The notes beneath the pieces were generated by a model. The model worked only from the letters and a program-made list of their open reading frames with translations, made no database searches and had not been told where the DNA came from. Both the position numbers and the translations under genes were made by a program. From Myxococcales bacterium (GTDB taxonomy: Bacteria; Myxococcota_A; Polyangia; Haliangiales; Haliangiaceae), in the NCBI GenBank assembly GCA_016706545.1, contig JADJJK010000010.1, positions 1-64,000 of the forward strand: DNA of 64,000 nucleotides. Reading direction: 5' to 3'. Of the stretch, positions 12,538 through 21,163 are shown in pieces. Numbering within the stretch: the first letter of the stretch is position 1; each line of letters opens with the position of its first letter.

Positions 12538-13880
12538 ATGCGTCCTCGCGCTGCGCTTGCTCCCGGGTTTGTCCTCGCTTGCGGGGCAGCCTATCTCCTG
12601 GCCGCCGCCACCGGCTGCACCGCCTCCTCGGATGAGGTGCGGCCGCCGCCGGGCCAGTTCTTCTTCCCCACCGGCCTGGCGCTGGATCCGGCGCAGTCTC
12701 GGCTGTTTGTGGCCAACGCCAACTCCGAGCTGCGGTGGGACTCCGGCACCATCAACGTGATCGACCTCGACGAGGTGGACCGCGTGATCGCGAGCCGCTC
12801 CGGCACCCCGCTGCCAGACCGACCCCGAGCAGGTGGAGACGCTGGTGTGCGACGAGGAGTCGTTCATCGTCGGCCAGGCTGGCGTCCGCATCGGCAACTT
12901 CGCGACCGGGCTATCGGTGCAGGACACCGGCAACGGCACCGCGCGCCTCATCGTGCCGGTGCGCGGCGACCCGTCCATCACCTGGATCGACTGGGATGGC
13001 AGCAAGCTGTCCTGCGACGATGGCGCGCAGAACTTCGCGTTCTGCGACGACGAGCATCGCCTGACCTCGCTGCGCAACAACGAGACGCTGGGCCTGCTCC
13101 CCGAGGAGCCGTTTCGGACCTTCGTCGACGCAGGCGGCGGCTACGCGGTCGTCACCCACCTCAACAGCGGCGACATCACGCTGATCGACAGCCGCGCTGG
13201 CGCGGCGCCGATCATCTCCGATGTGGCGCGAGATCTGTTCCTCGGCACCAGCACCACCTTGCCAGGCGGCACCGCAGTGGCGGGGCGCAACCCCGGCTCT
13301 CTCGACGACCTGGTGTACGCGGTCAGCCGGAGCGAGGACCGCGTGCAGATGCTCACCGTGGAGCGCCCCACCGCCAACGCGCTGCCATACCTGGTGCCGA
13401 GCAACTACTTCTTCCTGGACGCCGCCGGCGCGCAACAACGGCAGCTCTTCGGACTCTCGCGGGCTGGCGTTCACCGGGGACGGCAATCGCATGCTGGCGA
13501 TCAACCGGCGCCCGCCCACCTTGCAGATCTACGACAGCAGCCTGGGGCCAAGCGGCTTCCCCGCCAACACGGCGGTGGCCATCTACGACATCTGCCGCGA
13601 GGCCTCTGGCCTGGCGGTGGGCAACGTCGGCGGCGGGGACCTGGCGCTGGTGACCTGCTTCCGCGAAGGCACGGCGTACGTCATCGATGCCAGCGGACGG
13701 CGCTCGACCGACGCCATCGTGCGAGTCGGGCGCGGCCCCTTCGATGTGGTGATCTCCACCATCCGCAAGAAGGCCTACATCACCAACTTCCTCGAGGACA
13801 GCATCGGCGTGATCGATCTGGCCCCTGGATCTGCAAGGCAGTTCCGCGAGGTCCTCCGCATCGGGGAGACGCGACAATGA
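12538..13880 (+). CDS. Beta-propeller-like lipoprotein, reading frame disrupted twice
   Basis: The N-terminus is a lipoprotein signal with lipobox LAAATGC (about residues 21-27), predicting an outer-membrane or periplasmic lipoprotein. The sequence that follows (FFPTGLALDPAQSRLFVANA, NVIDLD, later VYAVSRSEDRVQML, AYVIDASG, AYITNFLEDSIGVIDL) has the repeated beta-strand pattern of YVTN/NHL-type propellers. The frame changes twice: at about 12810-12828 (SGTPLPD to TDPEQVETLVCDEE) and at about 13445-13462 (into SRGLAFTGDGNRML). The joined product is about 447 residues. Single-base sequencing errors are the likely cause. The stop overlaps the start of the next gene (ATGA at 13877-13880), so the two lipoproteins form an operon. 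No specific function can be assigned. Confidence 0.78.
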
Positions 13881-16800
13881 GCAAGCACGGCGCGGGCGTA
13901 GGCCCGGCTCTTCATCTTCATCTCCTGGCCGGCGGCCTGTCTGCGCTGGCCGCGCTGGTCGCGGCTGCCGGCTGCGAAGACTCCAGCACCGGCGTGGCGT
14001 TGCAGCTCAACCTGGACCGTCCGGTGGACGTGGCGTTCACCTGCTACGGCGGCCTGCGCGTCACCGACGGGCGCCCGACCGGCCAGGTCAGCGACGCCGT
14101 CATCGAATCGGCGCAGCCGCTGGCGTCGTGCGATCTCCGCGCCCAGCCGCGCCCGGACGCCGATCCGGTGCAGCCGCTGCCAGGCGGGCAGGAGGATCTG
14201 ACCGCTGCCGGCGGCGCGGCGCTGTCCGCAGCGAGCTACTTTGGGCTCATCCTGCAGTCCGGCCCGGGCACCGTCGCGCTGGCGCAGTTCCCGGCGGTCC
14301 GCGCCGCGGCCTACGACGGCACGGACGTCACCATCCTCGACGCAGATCCGCTGACCCCCGGCAAGAACAGCATCTCGGTCGGGCTGCAGCCGGTCGCGAT
14401 CGCCACCGACAAGACCGGGTGCTTTGCGATCACCGCCAACGCTGGCTCCTGCGATCTGTCCTCGCTGGACGTCAACTCCGCGCTCCAGCTCGATGGCCAG
14501 GCCGCGGTGTCGCGGCTGACGGTGAAAAATGGCATGGGCGTGGAGCTCCGCGCGCGCCCGGCGGCCATCGCGATGCAGCCGGGCCCCTTGTTCAACGAGC
14601 TCGGCGCCATCACCGCCGAGCCAGGCGACGAGATCGGCCGCACCTGCGGCGCCAAGCCCTCGGGCCTGGCCTACGTCGCCTATCCATCATGTAACCTGGT
14701 GGCCGCGGTCGACCTGAGCACCGGCGTCATCAGCCACGGCATCACGTTCGACGCCGCCGGCGCCGCCACCATCGTCCCTGGCACCGCGGTGACCTGCCCC
14801 GCGGAGGTGTCGTGCGGCTGCTCCGCGGACGTGTCGTGCGACGGCGCCATGGCGCGGTCGCCGGGGCCGGCGCAGCTCGACCTGCGCCGGGACCTGCGCC
14901 TGGAGGCCAACGGCACGGTCCTGCTGGATCGCCGCCGGCTGCTGATCGGCTCGCAGAGCTCGCGCCGGCTCACCGTGGTGGAGCTTGGCGCGGACTGGAA
15001 GCCTCAGACTCAGTTCCAGGTGACGCTGGCCAAGGACTTCCGGGACAAGCCCGCGGAGGACACGCTGGGCGTGCTGGACGTGTCGTTGTCGCCGCAGCTG
15101 GGGCTGGGCGGGCAGGCCGGCAAGGTGGAGGACCGGGTTGGGCCGCAGGCGCAGTTCGCCTACGCGGTGGCCACCGATGGCTCGGTGCGCGTCGCCGAGG
15201 TGCTCAACGTGCTCAAGGAGTGCGACACCCAGGTCGATCCGCGCACGCTGGTGGCGGAGACCTCGGTGGCGCGGCTTGGCTGCCTGCCGGTGGGGGATCC
15301 GTTGACGCCTGCGCGGCGCCCGGGCGCGACCGGGCCGGGCATCGTCTTGCCAGGCGACGGCATCCCCAGCGCGGTCAACATCGTGCGCATCGACGCGCTG
15401 CCGCAGGAGATGCGCACCGCGTCGCCGACCAAGCTCATCGGCGTGTTCGGCGTCGTCACCTCCACCAACGGCGGCACGTTCGTCGTGGACATCGACGACG
15501 ACGACAAGGCGGACGTGGAGGACGCCGCGGCGCCGCTGTCGATCGATCTGGCGACCACGCTGCCCCATCAGCTCCGAGATCAGGTGAGCGATCGCGGCGC
15601 TGAGCCCAAGGTCACCACGGACACCGGGACCGTCAACTTCCTGTGCAACAGCACCGGGCCGGGCATCGACGCCGGTGGCGGCCTGAGCGGTGGCGCGCGG
15701 CTCGCTGGCGCGGTCAACCTGCTCACGCTCCCCGAGGTGATCGCCGACGTCAAGCGCGCCATCATGCCGACGATGCAGCACCTGCTGTGCACCGGCAGCG
15801 ACGCCACCGTGCCGGTGCCGGAGCTGTCCTTCGCGGCGCCGCCGGAGATCCGCGAGAGCCGCTTCCCGGACACCCAGCGCCTCAAGTCGGTCGAGGACTG
15901 GCGCCTGGTCTGGGAGGGCTCGCTGTCTGGAGACAACCTGCTGAGCGACATCAACGGGCCGACGATCCGGTCCGGCACCCTCTCGGTCGCAGGCGGCGCG
16001 CTCAAGATGATCGACCGCAGCCGACCGTTCTGCGCGGCGGGCGTGGAGTCGTATGACCTGGTGCAGCTCCGCGGCTGTGACCCGCAGGCGCCCACCGCGC
16101 AGTGCCCGCTTGGCACCAAGTGCTACGTCCACCCGGACACCACCACCGGCGCCGGCTCGTGCCTGCCGGAGAAGACCGCCGACCAGCTCGCCGAGACCTG
16201 TCGCGACTTCCTGGTCTCGCTTCGGCGCTACACGGTGAGCGAGGCCAAGACCGGGGAGCTGACGCTGTTGCCTCGGCAGCGCGTGCTCCGCAGCACCCCG
16301 CTCGGCGGCTGCCGCACGGTGGACGATTGCAACACGCTCGCCAGGGACGAGGCCAAGCTGATCGACGAGGCGCATCCTTCGCAGAGCACCGCGACCGCGC
16401 GCTACGCCTATGCGTGCGAGGCGGACCCCAGCCGCAAGGACAGCGCCACCATCAAGCGCTGCGTGATGACCTGCACGCGGGACGCCGACTGCGAGAGCGG
16501 ATCGGTCTGCGGCGACACCAATCGCTGCATGGAGGGCGTGACCCCGCCGGCGGCCTGCGTGCAGAGCGTGCAGCGCTACGAGCTGCGCGCCGGCGAGGCC
16601 TTCACGGTGCTGGGCACGCAGTCGGGCTACATCCACCCGGTCATCAAGGATCCGGGGTCCGAGCGCTGCATCGTGCCCGACGCGGCCAATCGCAACCCGC
16701 TGCAGATCGGCCGTATCCCGCTGACCGCGCCGGCCTGCGGCTCGGCCGGAGATCCCAACCCGTGCTTGACCGAGGTCGGTCACGTGGAGGACGCGCCGCT

Positions 16801-17263
16801 CTATCAGCCCGGGACTTGCGACGTGGCGACCCCGGCGAACGCCCTGCGTCACCGCGACGGCGTGACCGGCGGCCCCCATGGGGTCCTGGCCAAGACCCCG
16901 GCGATTCGCTTCCGCGGTCCGGGCATGACCTTCCACCTGGTGGATCCGTACTACCCAGGGGATGTGTGCCGCGGCGACCGCAAGGGGCCCTGGCGCAGCG
17001 ACAACAGCCAGACCGACCGGCCGGCGATCCCGACGGCGTTCACCGGCTTCGCGCTGACCTTCCGGCAGGGCGGCGGCTACGCCCCGCTGGGGCTGCGCAC
17101 CTCCTCCACCGTGCCCGTGAAGGTGGTCCGCGGCCCGCAGCAGAGCATCTGGATCGTGGACGAGGGCGACTATCTGTCCGAGTCATCGTCGTTGCCCTCG
17201 ACGCGCGGCAAGGTGTTCCGCATCGAGGGGGCGTCCATCAACACGGTCAACGTCATGCAGTGA
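13877..17263 (+). CDS. Large cysteine-rich lipoprotein of unknown function
   Basis: This 1128-residue protein begins with a lipoprotein signal (lipobox VAAAGC, Cys near residue 33). The first two thirds have beta-rich, propeller-like strands similar in style to the upstream gene (for example DKTGCFAITANAGSCDLSSLDV and YVAYPSCNLVAAVDLSTG). The last third is cysteine-rich, with stretches such as CTRDADCESGSVCGDTNRC that resemble the small disulfide-knot repeats common in myxobacterial surface proteins. It is translationally coupled to the preceding lipoprotein. The two probably form a surface complex, but this is inferred only from pairing and the shared lipidation signals. I know no named family for it. 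Confidence 0.82.
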   Translation: MSKHGAGVGPALHLHLLAGGLSALAALVAAAGCEDSSTGVALQLNLDRPVDVAFTCYGGLRVTDGRPTGQVSDAVIESAQPLASCDLRAQPRPDADPVQPLPGGQEDLTAAGGAALSAASYFGLILQSGPGTVALAQFPAVRAAAYDGTDVTILDADPLTPGKNSISVGLQPVAIATDKTGCFAITANAGSCDLSSLDVNSALQLDGQAAVSRLTVKNGMGVELRARPAAIAMQPGPLFNELGAITAEPGDEIGRTCGAKPSGLAYVAYPSCNLVAAVDLSTGVISHGITFDAAGAATIVPGTAVTCPAEVSCGCSADVSCDGAMARSPGPAQLDLRRDLRLEANGTVLLDRRRLLIGSQSSRRLTVVELGADWKPQTQFQVTLAKDFRDKPAEDTLGVLDVSLSPQLGLGGQAGKVEDRVGPQAQFAYAVATDGSVRVAEVLNVLKECDTQVDPRTLVAETSVARLGCLPVGDPLTPARRPGATGPGIVLPGDGIPSAVNIVRIDALPQEMRTASPTKLIGVFGVVTSTNGGTFVVDIDDDDKADVEDAAAPLSIDLATTLPHQLRDQVSDRGAEPKVTTDTGTVNFLCNSTGPGIDAGGGLSGGARLAGAVNLLTLPEVIADVKRAIMPTMQHLLCTGSDATVPVPELSFAAPPEIRESRFPDTQRLKSVEDWRLVWEGSLSGDNLLSDINGPTIRSGTLSVAGGALKMIDRSRPFCAAGVESYDLVQLRGCDPQAPTAQCPLGTKCYVHPDTTTGAGSCLPEKTADQLAETCRDFLVSLRRYTVSEAKTGELTLLPRQRVLRSTPLGGCRTVDDCNTLARDEAKLIDEAHPSQSTATARYAYACEADPSRKDSATIKRCVMTCTRDADCESGSVCGDTNRCMEGVTPPAACVQSVQRYELRAGEAFTVLGTQSGYIHPVIKDPGSERCIVPDAANRNPLQIGRIPLTAPACGSAGDPNPCLTEVGHVEDAPLYQPGTCDVATPANALRHRDGVTGGPHGVLAKTPAIRFRGPGMTFHLVDPYYPGDVCRGDRKGPWRSDNSQTDRPAIPTAFTGFALTFRQGGGYAPLGLRTSSTVPVKVVRGPQQSIWIVDEGDYLSESSSLPSTRGKVFRIEGASINTVNVMQ

Positions 17264-17301
17264 GGCTCGTCGCGGCGGCGCTCCCTGTGACCTGGAGCAC
17301 G

Positions 17302-17322
17302 CCGGGGCCTCGAAGACCCCGG
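17302..17322. terminator. Possible weak hairpin after the lipoprotein operon
   Basis: CCGGGG at 17302-17307 pairs with CCCCGG at 17317-17322 across a 9-nt loop, about 40 nt after the stop of the large lipoprotein gene. There is no T-run, so it is at best a weak or Rho-assisted terminator. Confidence 0.3.
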
Positions 17323-17323
17323 A

Positions 17324-17380
17324 CGTATCGGCGCGCATCGGTGCGTATCGGCGCATATCGGTGCGTATCGGTGCTCATCG
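17324..17380. repeat. 10-bp tandem repeat, about 6 imperfect copies
   Basis: Consensus (G/C)GTGCGTATCG-like units with exact 10-bp phase: each decamer ends in ATCG. It lies in the leader region of the next lipoprotein gene, about 60 bp before its ATG. Confidence 0.75.
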
Positions 17381-17439
17381 GGGGTGCTTTCTCGGGCCGC
17401 TGTCGCGATACTGGCAAGGTGTTGAGAGACACCTCCGCG

Positions 17440-18255
17440 ATGAGCCAGGTCATGTGGGGCCCAGCCTGCGCGCTGGGCCTGCTGCTCGGCGCATCCTGTG
17501 GCTTCGAGGGGCAGGGCGTGGAGCCGCCTGATCCCGGTCAGGATCACGATGGCGATGGCGTGGGAGACCGCGCGGATGGCTGTCCGCACCTGGCCACTGA
17601 GCAGCAGCTCGATCAAGATCTCGACGGCATCGGCGATGAGTGCGATCCAGACAACCTCGTCCCGCACCGTCGCGTGCTGTTCGAGGGCTTCTATGAAGCG
17701 CCGTCTTCGGAGCTGTGGGAGGTGGCTGGCCAGGGCAGCCTGGCTGACTGGACCCAGGTCCTGGTGGGCGGCCGGTCGTACGTGCGGCAGAGCTCGACCG
17801 CCGGGGACCTGCGGCAGCTCCGTCTCAAGGCGGCGGTGCCGCGCGCCATCGTCGAGACGCGCGTGCTGGTGGAATCGGCTCCTGGCCTCGGCCTCCTGTC
17901 GGTGGGGCTCCTGGCCGCCGATCGCACGACCTACGGGCTATGCGCAGCGCGGCGCGGCGCGCTGACCAGCCCAGGAGACCAGGTGGCGGCTGGGTTCTAC
18001 CGCCGCGACGGCCAGACGGACACCGAGAGCACGGCGTCGTGGACGGGACCGCTCGTCAGCGGCGCGATCCGGATCCGCGGCCAGCACACCGTGGCCGGCA
18101 GGTCGGAGCTGGTCTGCCACTTCGCCCACAGCGAGGGCGCCTCGATCTCCGCGATGGCCGGGAGCTCGGACGTGGACCCGGCTGGGCGGGTGGGGCTGCA
18201 CACGCTGGGGATCTCCGCGTCGTTCGACTACCTGTTCGTCATCGCGCCGCAGTGA
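17440..18255 (+). CDS. Lipoprotein with thrombospondin type 3-like calcium repeats
   Basis: The 271-residue product has a signal peptide ending in LLLGASC (lipobox) and then an acidic, Asp/Gly-rich segment (DHDGDGVGDRADGC, DQDLDGIGDECDPDN). That segment matches thrombospondin type 3-like calcium-binding loops, which are common in myxobacterial outer-membrane and secreted proteins. The remaining about 190 residues are beta-rich, without a recognised domain, and could form a jelly-roll/LamG-like fold. ATG codons at 17440 and 17452 are both possible starts; the first is taken. It lies downstream of the large lipoprotein operon with a 176-nt gap that contains a decamer array, so it probably has its own promoter. 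Confidence 0.78.
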   Translation: MSQVMWGPACALGLLLGASCGFEGQGVEPPDPGQDHDGDGVGDRADGCPHLATEQQLDQDLDGIGDECDPDNLVPHRRVLFEGFYEAPSSELWEVAGQGSLADWTQVLVGGRSYVRQSSTAGDLRQLRLKAAVPRAIVETRVLVESAPGLGLLSVGLLAADRTTYGLCAARRGALTSPGDQVAAGFYRRDGQTDTESTASWTGPLVSGAIRIRGQHTVAGRSELVCHFAHSEGASISAMAGSSDVDPAGRVGLHTLGISASFDYLFVIAPQ

Positions 18256-18271
18256 GCGCGCGGCGGTGGGC

Positions 18272-18321
18272 TGCGTGCTCGCCGCGCGTTGCGTGCTCGC
18301 CGCGCTGCGTGCTCGCCGCGC
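18272..18321. repeat. Three copies of a 16-bp repeat
   Basis: TGCGTGCTCGCCGCGC occurs perfectly at 18272-18287, 18290-18305 and 18306-18321. It fills the gap between the convergent lipoprotein and phosphoglucomutase genes. No hairpin with a T-run is present. Confidence 0.85.
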
Positions 18322-18330
18322 CGCCAGTGC

Positions 18331-20082
18331 TCACGCGCTGCGGGTGGTCAAGAGCGCCTGATGCGCGTCGCGCAGCGCAGCCAGCTCCGCGAGCCCACGG
18401 CGCCGCGCCGCGGCCAGCGGCTCGCCCGGCGCGACCTCGGTGCGGACCTCGTAGTAGCTCTTGAGCTTGGGCTCGGTGCCAGAGGGGCGCATGATGACCC
18501 GGCGACCGCCGTCGAGCCGGAACACCAGGACGTCGCTCTTGGGCAGGCCGTCCTTGCCCTGCAGCAGATCGACGACCTCGGTGACGCCGTGGCCGGCCAG
18601 CTCGGTGGGCGGCGCGGCGCGGAACGCGGCCATCGCCCTGGCGATGCGCGTGAGCCCCTCCTGACCAGGCAGGGTCAGCGACTTCTGCTCGGTGGAGAAC
18701 AGGCCAACGCGCTGGGCCAGCTCGTCGAGGTGGTCGAGCAGGCTCTTGCCGCGGGCGCGGTTCCAGGCCGCCAGCTCGGCGACGATCACCGCGGCCGACA
18801 CGCCGTCCTTGTCGCGCACCAAGGGGCCCACGCTGTAGCCGATGGCCTCCTCGTATCCGACGACGAACCGGCCCTGGCCGCCGGTCTCCTGCTCGAACGA
18901 TAGCGCGGCGTTGGCGATCCACTTGAAGCCGGTGAGGGTCTCGCGGTAGTCGGCGCCGTACTGCTTGGCCAGGTACGAGAGGAGCTGCGAGGACACGATG
19001 GTGGTGGCCACCATGCGACGCCCGGGCTGGCCGGTGGACAGCAGGTAGTCGGCGAGCAGCGCGCCTAGCTCGTCGCCGCTGAGCAGGCGGAACGTGCCCT
19101 CCCCGGTGGGCACACCCGCGCACAGCCGATCCGCGTCCGGGTCGTTGGCCAGGATCAGATCGGCGCGGATCTTCGTGGCCAGCGCCAGCACGCGGTCCAT
19201 CGCGCCCTTCTCTTCGGGGTTGGGGAACGCCACGGTGGGGAACTCGCCGTCGGGCTCGCGCTGCGACGGCTCGGTGGAGACATTCGTGAAGCCGGCGCGC
19301 GCCAGCGCGGCCTCCACCGAGGCTGCGCCCACGCCGTGCAGCGGGGTGTACGCGATGACCAGGTCGCGCGGCGCGGGCGCGGCCACGCTCGCGCGCAGCG
19401 CCTCGACCGCGTCCAGGTACTCTTGCAAGAGCCCCTGGCCAACGGACAAGAGGAGCTTCTGCTCGGCGGCCTCGACGAGCGACGGCAAGCTCAGCGGCTC
19501 GTCCAATCGGATCTTGTCGATGGCGGCGGCGATCTCGGTGTCGACGGGCGGGATGATCTGCGCGCCGTTGCCCCAGTACACCTTGTAGCCGTTGTACTCC
19601 GGCGGGTTGTGGCTGGCGGTCACCATCACGCCAGCAGCCGCGCCCAGGTGGGTCACCGCCCACGCGGTGGTGGGGGTGGACCACTCTCGATCCGCCAGGT
19701 AGACCCGGATGCCCAGGCCGCACAGCACCCGCGCGGTCTCCTCGGCAAAGCGCTCGGATCCGCGGCGCGCATCTCGCCCCACCACGACGCCGCGCTGGCG
19801 CACGTCTGGCACGACCGCCAGCAAGTGGGCGCCGAGCCCGGCGGTCACCTTGCGCACCAGGAGCTGGTTCATGCGCTGGGGGCCGGCGCCCAGGACGCCG
19901 CGCAGGCCGGCGGTGCCGAACTGGAGCTGGCCGGTGAAGCGCTCGGTCAGCTCGGTGATCGCGCTGGCATCGCCGCGCTCGGCCGCTGCCAGCAGGCCGG
20001 TGAGCTCGGCGGCGGTGACAGGGTCCGGATCGTGAGCGAGCCAGGTGGCGGTGGCCGCGCGAAGGGTAGCGGAGAGGTCCAT
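18331..20082 (-). CDS. Phosphoglucomutase/phosphomannomutase family enzyme
   Basis: This 583-residue alpha-D-phosphohexomutase interconverts hexose 1- and 6-phosphates. The four family signatures are visible: the phosphoserine loop TASHNPPEYNG (Ser157), the Mg-binding loop NDPDADRL (about residue 310), the sugar-recognition loop GYEEAIGY, and the C-terminal phosphate loop PSGTEPKLKSYYE. The length and the YKVYW after the serine loop fit the longer PgcA/PGM2-like bacterial group better than the short GlmM or ManB types. The start at 20082 gives the family N-terminus. A minus-strand Pho-box-like repeat lies about 40-60 bp upstream, so expression may respond to phosphate. Confidence 0.92.
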   Translation of the reverse strand: MDLSATLRAATATWLAHDPDPVTAAELTGLLAAAERGDASAITELTERFTGQLQFGTAGLRGVLGAGPQRMNQLLVRKVTAGLGAHLLAVVPDVRQRGVVVGRDARRGSERFAEETARVLCGLGIRVYLADREWSTPTTAWAVTHLGAAAGVMVTASHNPPEYNGYKVYWGNGAQIIPPVDTEIAAAIDKIRLDEPLSLPSLVEAAEQKLLLSVGQGLLQEYLDAVEALRASVAAPAPRDLVIAYTPLHGVGAASVEAALARAGFTNVSTEPSQREPDGEFPTVAFPNPEEKGAMDRVLALATKIRADLILANDPDADRLCAGVPTGEGTFRLLSGDELGALLADYLLSTGQPGRRMVATTIVSSQLLSYLAKQYGADYRETLTGFKWIANAALSFEQETGGQGRFVVGYEEAIGYSVGPLVRDKDGVSAAVIVAELAAWNRARGKSLLDHLDELAQRVGLFSTEQKSLTLPGQEGLTRIARAMAAFRAAPPTELAGHGVTEVVDLLQGKDGLPKSDVLVFRLDGGRRVIMRPSGTEPKLKSYYEVRTEVAPGEPLAAARRRGLAELAALRDAHQALLTTRSA

Positions 20083-20122
20083 CGCGGGGGACTATAGCGC
20101 CCGGTGGGCTCGGGCGGGGGAG

Positions 20123-20140
20123 GTGACAGCGATGTGTCAG
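20123..20140 (-). promoter_or_regulatory. Candidate Pho box (two 11-bp-spaced repeats)
   Basis: On the minus strand the sequence reads CTGACAC-N4-CTGTCAC, matching the PhoB direct-repeat consensus CTGTCA(C/T) in 6 of 7 and 7 of 7 positions at exactly 11-bp spacing. It sits between the divergent phosphoglucomutase gene and phoU, about 40 bp upstream of the former on its coding strand, with a TATAGT-like -10 between. It could act on either gene. Confidence 0.55.
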
Positions 20141-20244
20141 GGCGATGGCGCCGCAGCAACGTCTTGCCGGCGCGGCGAGGAACGCGCGTCACGGGCGCGC
20201 AAGGGGCTTTCAGCAGGCGGCGCAGGAGGTAGAGTGCGAGCGTC

Positions 20245-20949
20245 ATGGCAGACCGGCAAACGCCCAGCGCAGCTCACACCAGCAGAGAGTTCGAGCAGGA
20301 GCTGTCCACCTTGCGCGACCTGTTGCTCGCGATGGGCGCCAACGCGGAGCAGCAGATCTCTCAGGCCATGCGCGCGCTCACCGAGCAGGATGATGCGCTC
20401 GCCAGCGCGGTCATCAAGGCGGACGACGCCATCGACCGGGCCGAGCTGGACATCGATGAGCGGTGCCAGATCATCCTGGCGACCAGACAGCCGGTGGCCT
20501 CCGATCTGCGCTTCGTCCTGATGTCGATGAAGTTCGTAAATGATCTCGAGCGCATCGGCGACCTTGCGGTGGGCATCGCCAAGCGCTCGCTGGAGCTGAG
20601 CCGGCTGCCGAGCTTCAAGCTGCATGGCAGCCTGCATCAGCTCGCCGGGATGGTACAGGCCAACCTGCGAGCGGCGCTCGACAGCTTCATGGCCAAGGAC
20701 GCAGATCGCGCCGCCGCGGTCATCTCCGCCGATGTCGAGGTGGACCGCCTCAACGCCACGCTGTTCGCCGAGCTCATCGCCCACGTGGTGGCAGATCCGG
20801 CCAACGTCACCCGCGTCCTGCCGCTGACCTCGGTGTGCCGGTACCTGGAGCGCATCGGCGATCATGTCAAGAACCTGGCCGAGCATGTGGTGTACATGGT
20901 GCGAGCGCGCGATGTCCGGCACCGCTCGGTCCGGCCCAGCGCGTCTTGA
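20245..20949 (+). CDS. phoU: Phosphate transport system regulator PhoU
   Basis: This 234-residue protein is the PhoU accessory factor that links the Pst transporter to the PhoR sensor kinase and restrains Pho signalling when phosphate is plentiful. Two PhoU three-helix bundles are visible, each with the family metal-binding signature: NDLERIGDLA near residue 100 and YLERIGDHVKNLAEH near residue 205. The length is standard (about 235). It is placed before pstS rather than in the common position after pstB. The 214-nt gap to pstS carries a candidate Pho box, so pstSCAB is likely transcribed at least partly on its own. Confidence 0.94.
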   Translation: MADRQTPSAAHTSREFEQELSTLRDLLLAMGANAEQQISQAMRALTEQDDALASAVIKADDAIDRAELDIDERCQIILATRQPVASDLRFVLMSMKFVNDLERIGDLAVGIAKRSLELSRLPSFKLHGSLHQLAGMVQANLRAALDSFMAKDADRAAAVISADVEVDRLNATLFAELIAHVVADPANVTRVLPLTSVCRYLERIGDHVKNLAEHVVYMVRARDVRHRSVRPSAS

Positions 20950-21091
20950 GCGCCGCGGCGCGCGGCGCAAACGAGCCCAAGGCGCCAGCTACCCGAGATC
21001 TCTTGAGAAATTTGCTATTTGGGCGGGAGCGGTGGCGGGCGGTGCTCGCCGACTTCGCTGCGCTCGCCGATTTCGCCAGAGATTCGCGACG

Positions 21092-21120
21092 CGGTCACGG
21101 TCCGGACACCGCGCTGTCAC
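21092..21120 (+). promoter_or_regulatory. Candidate Pho box upstream of pstS (three repeats)
   Basis: Three heptamers begin at 21092, 21103 and 21114, exactly 11 bp apart: CGGTCAC, CGGACAC and CTGTCAC, each separated by 4 bp. They match the PhoB half-site consensus CTGTCA(C/T) in 6, 5 and 7 positions. The site ends 43 bp before the pstS start codon, an appropriate distance for activation. Confidence 0.6.
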
Positions 21121-21163
21121 CAACGGCCGCTAGGTTGCGGGCAGCTCAAAGGAGACAGCGCTG

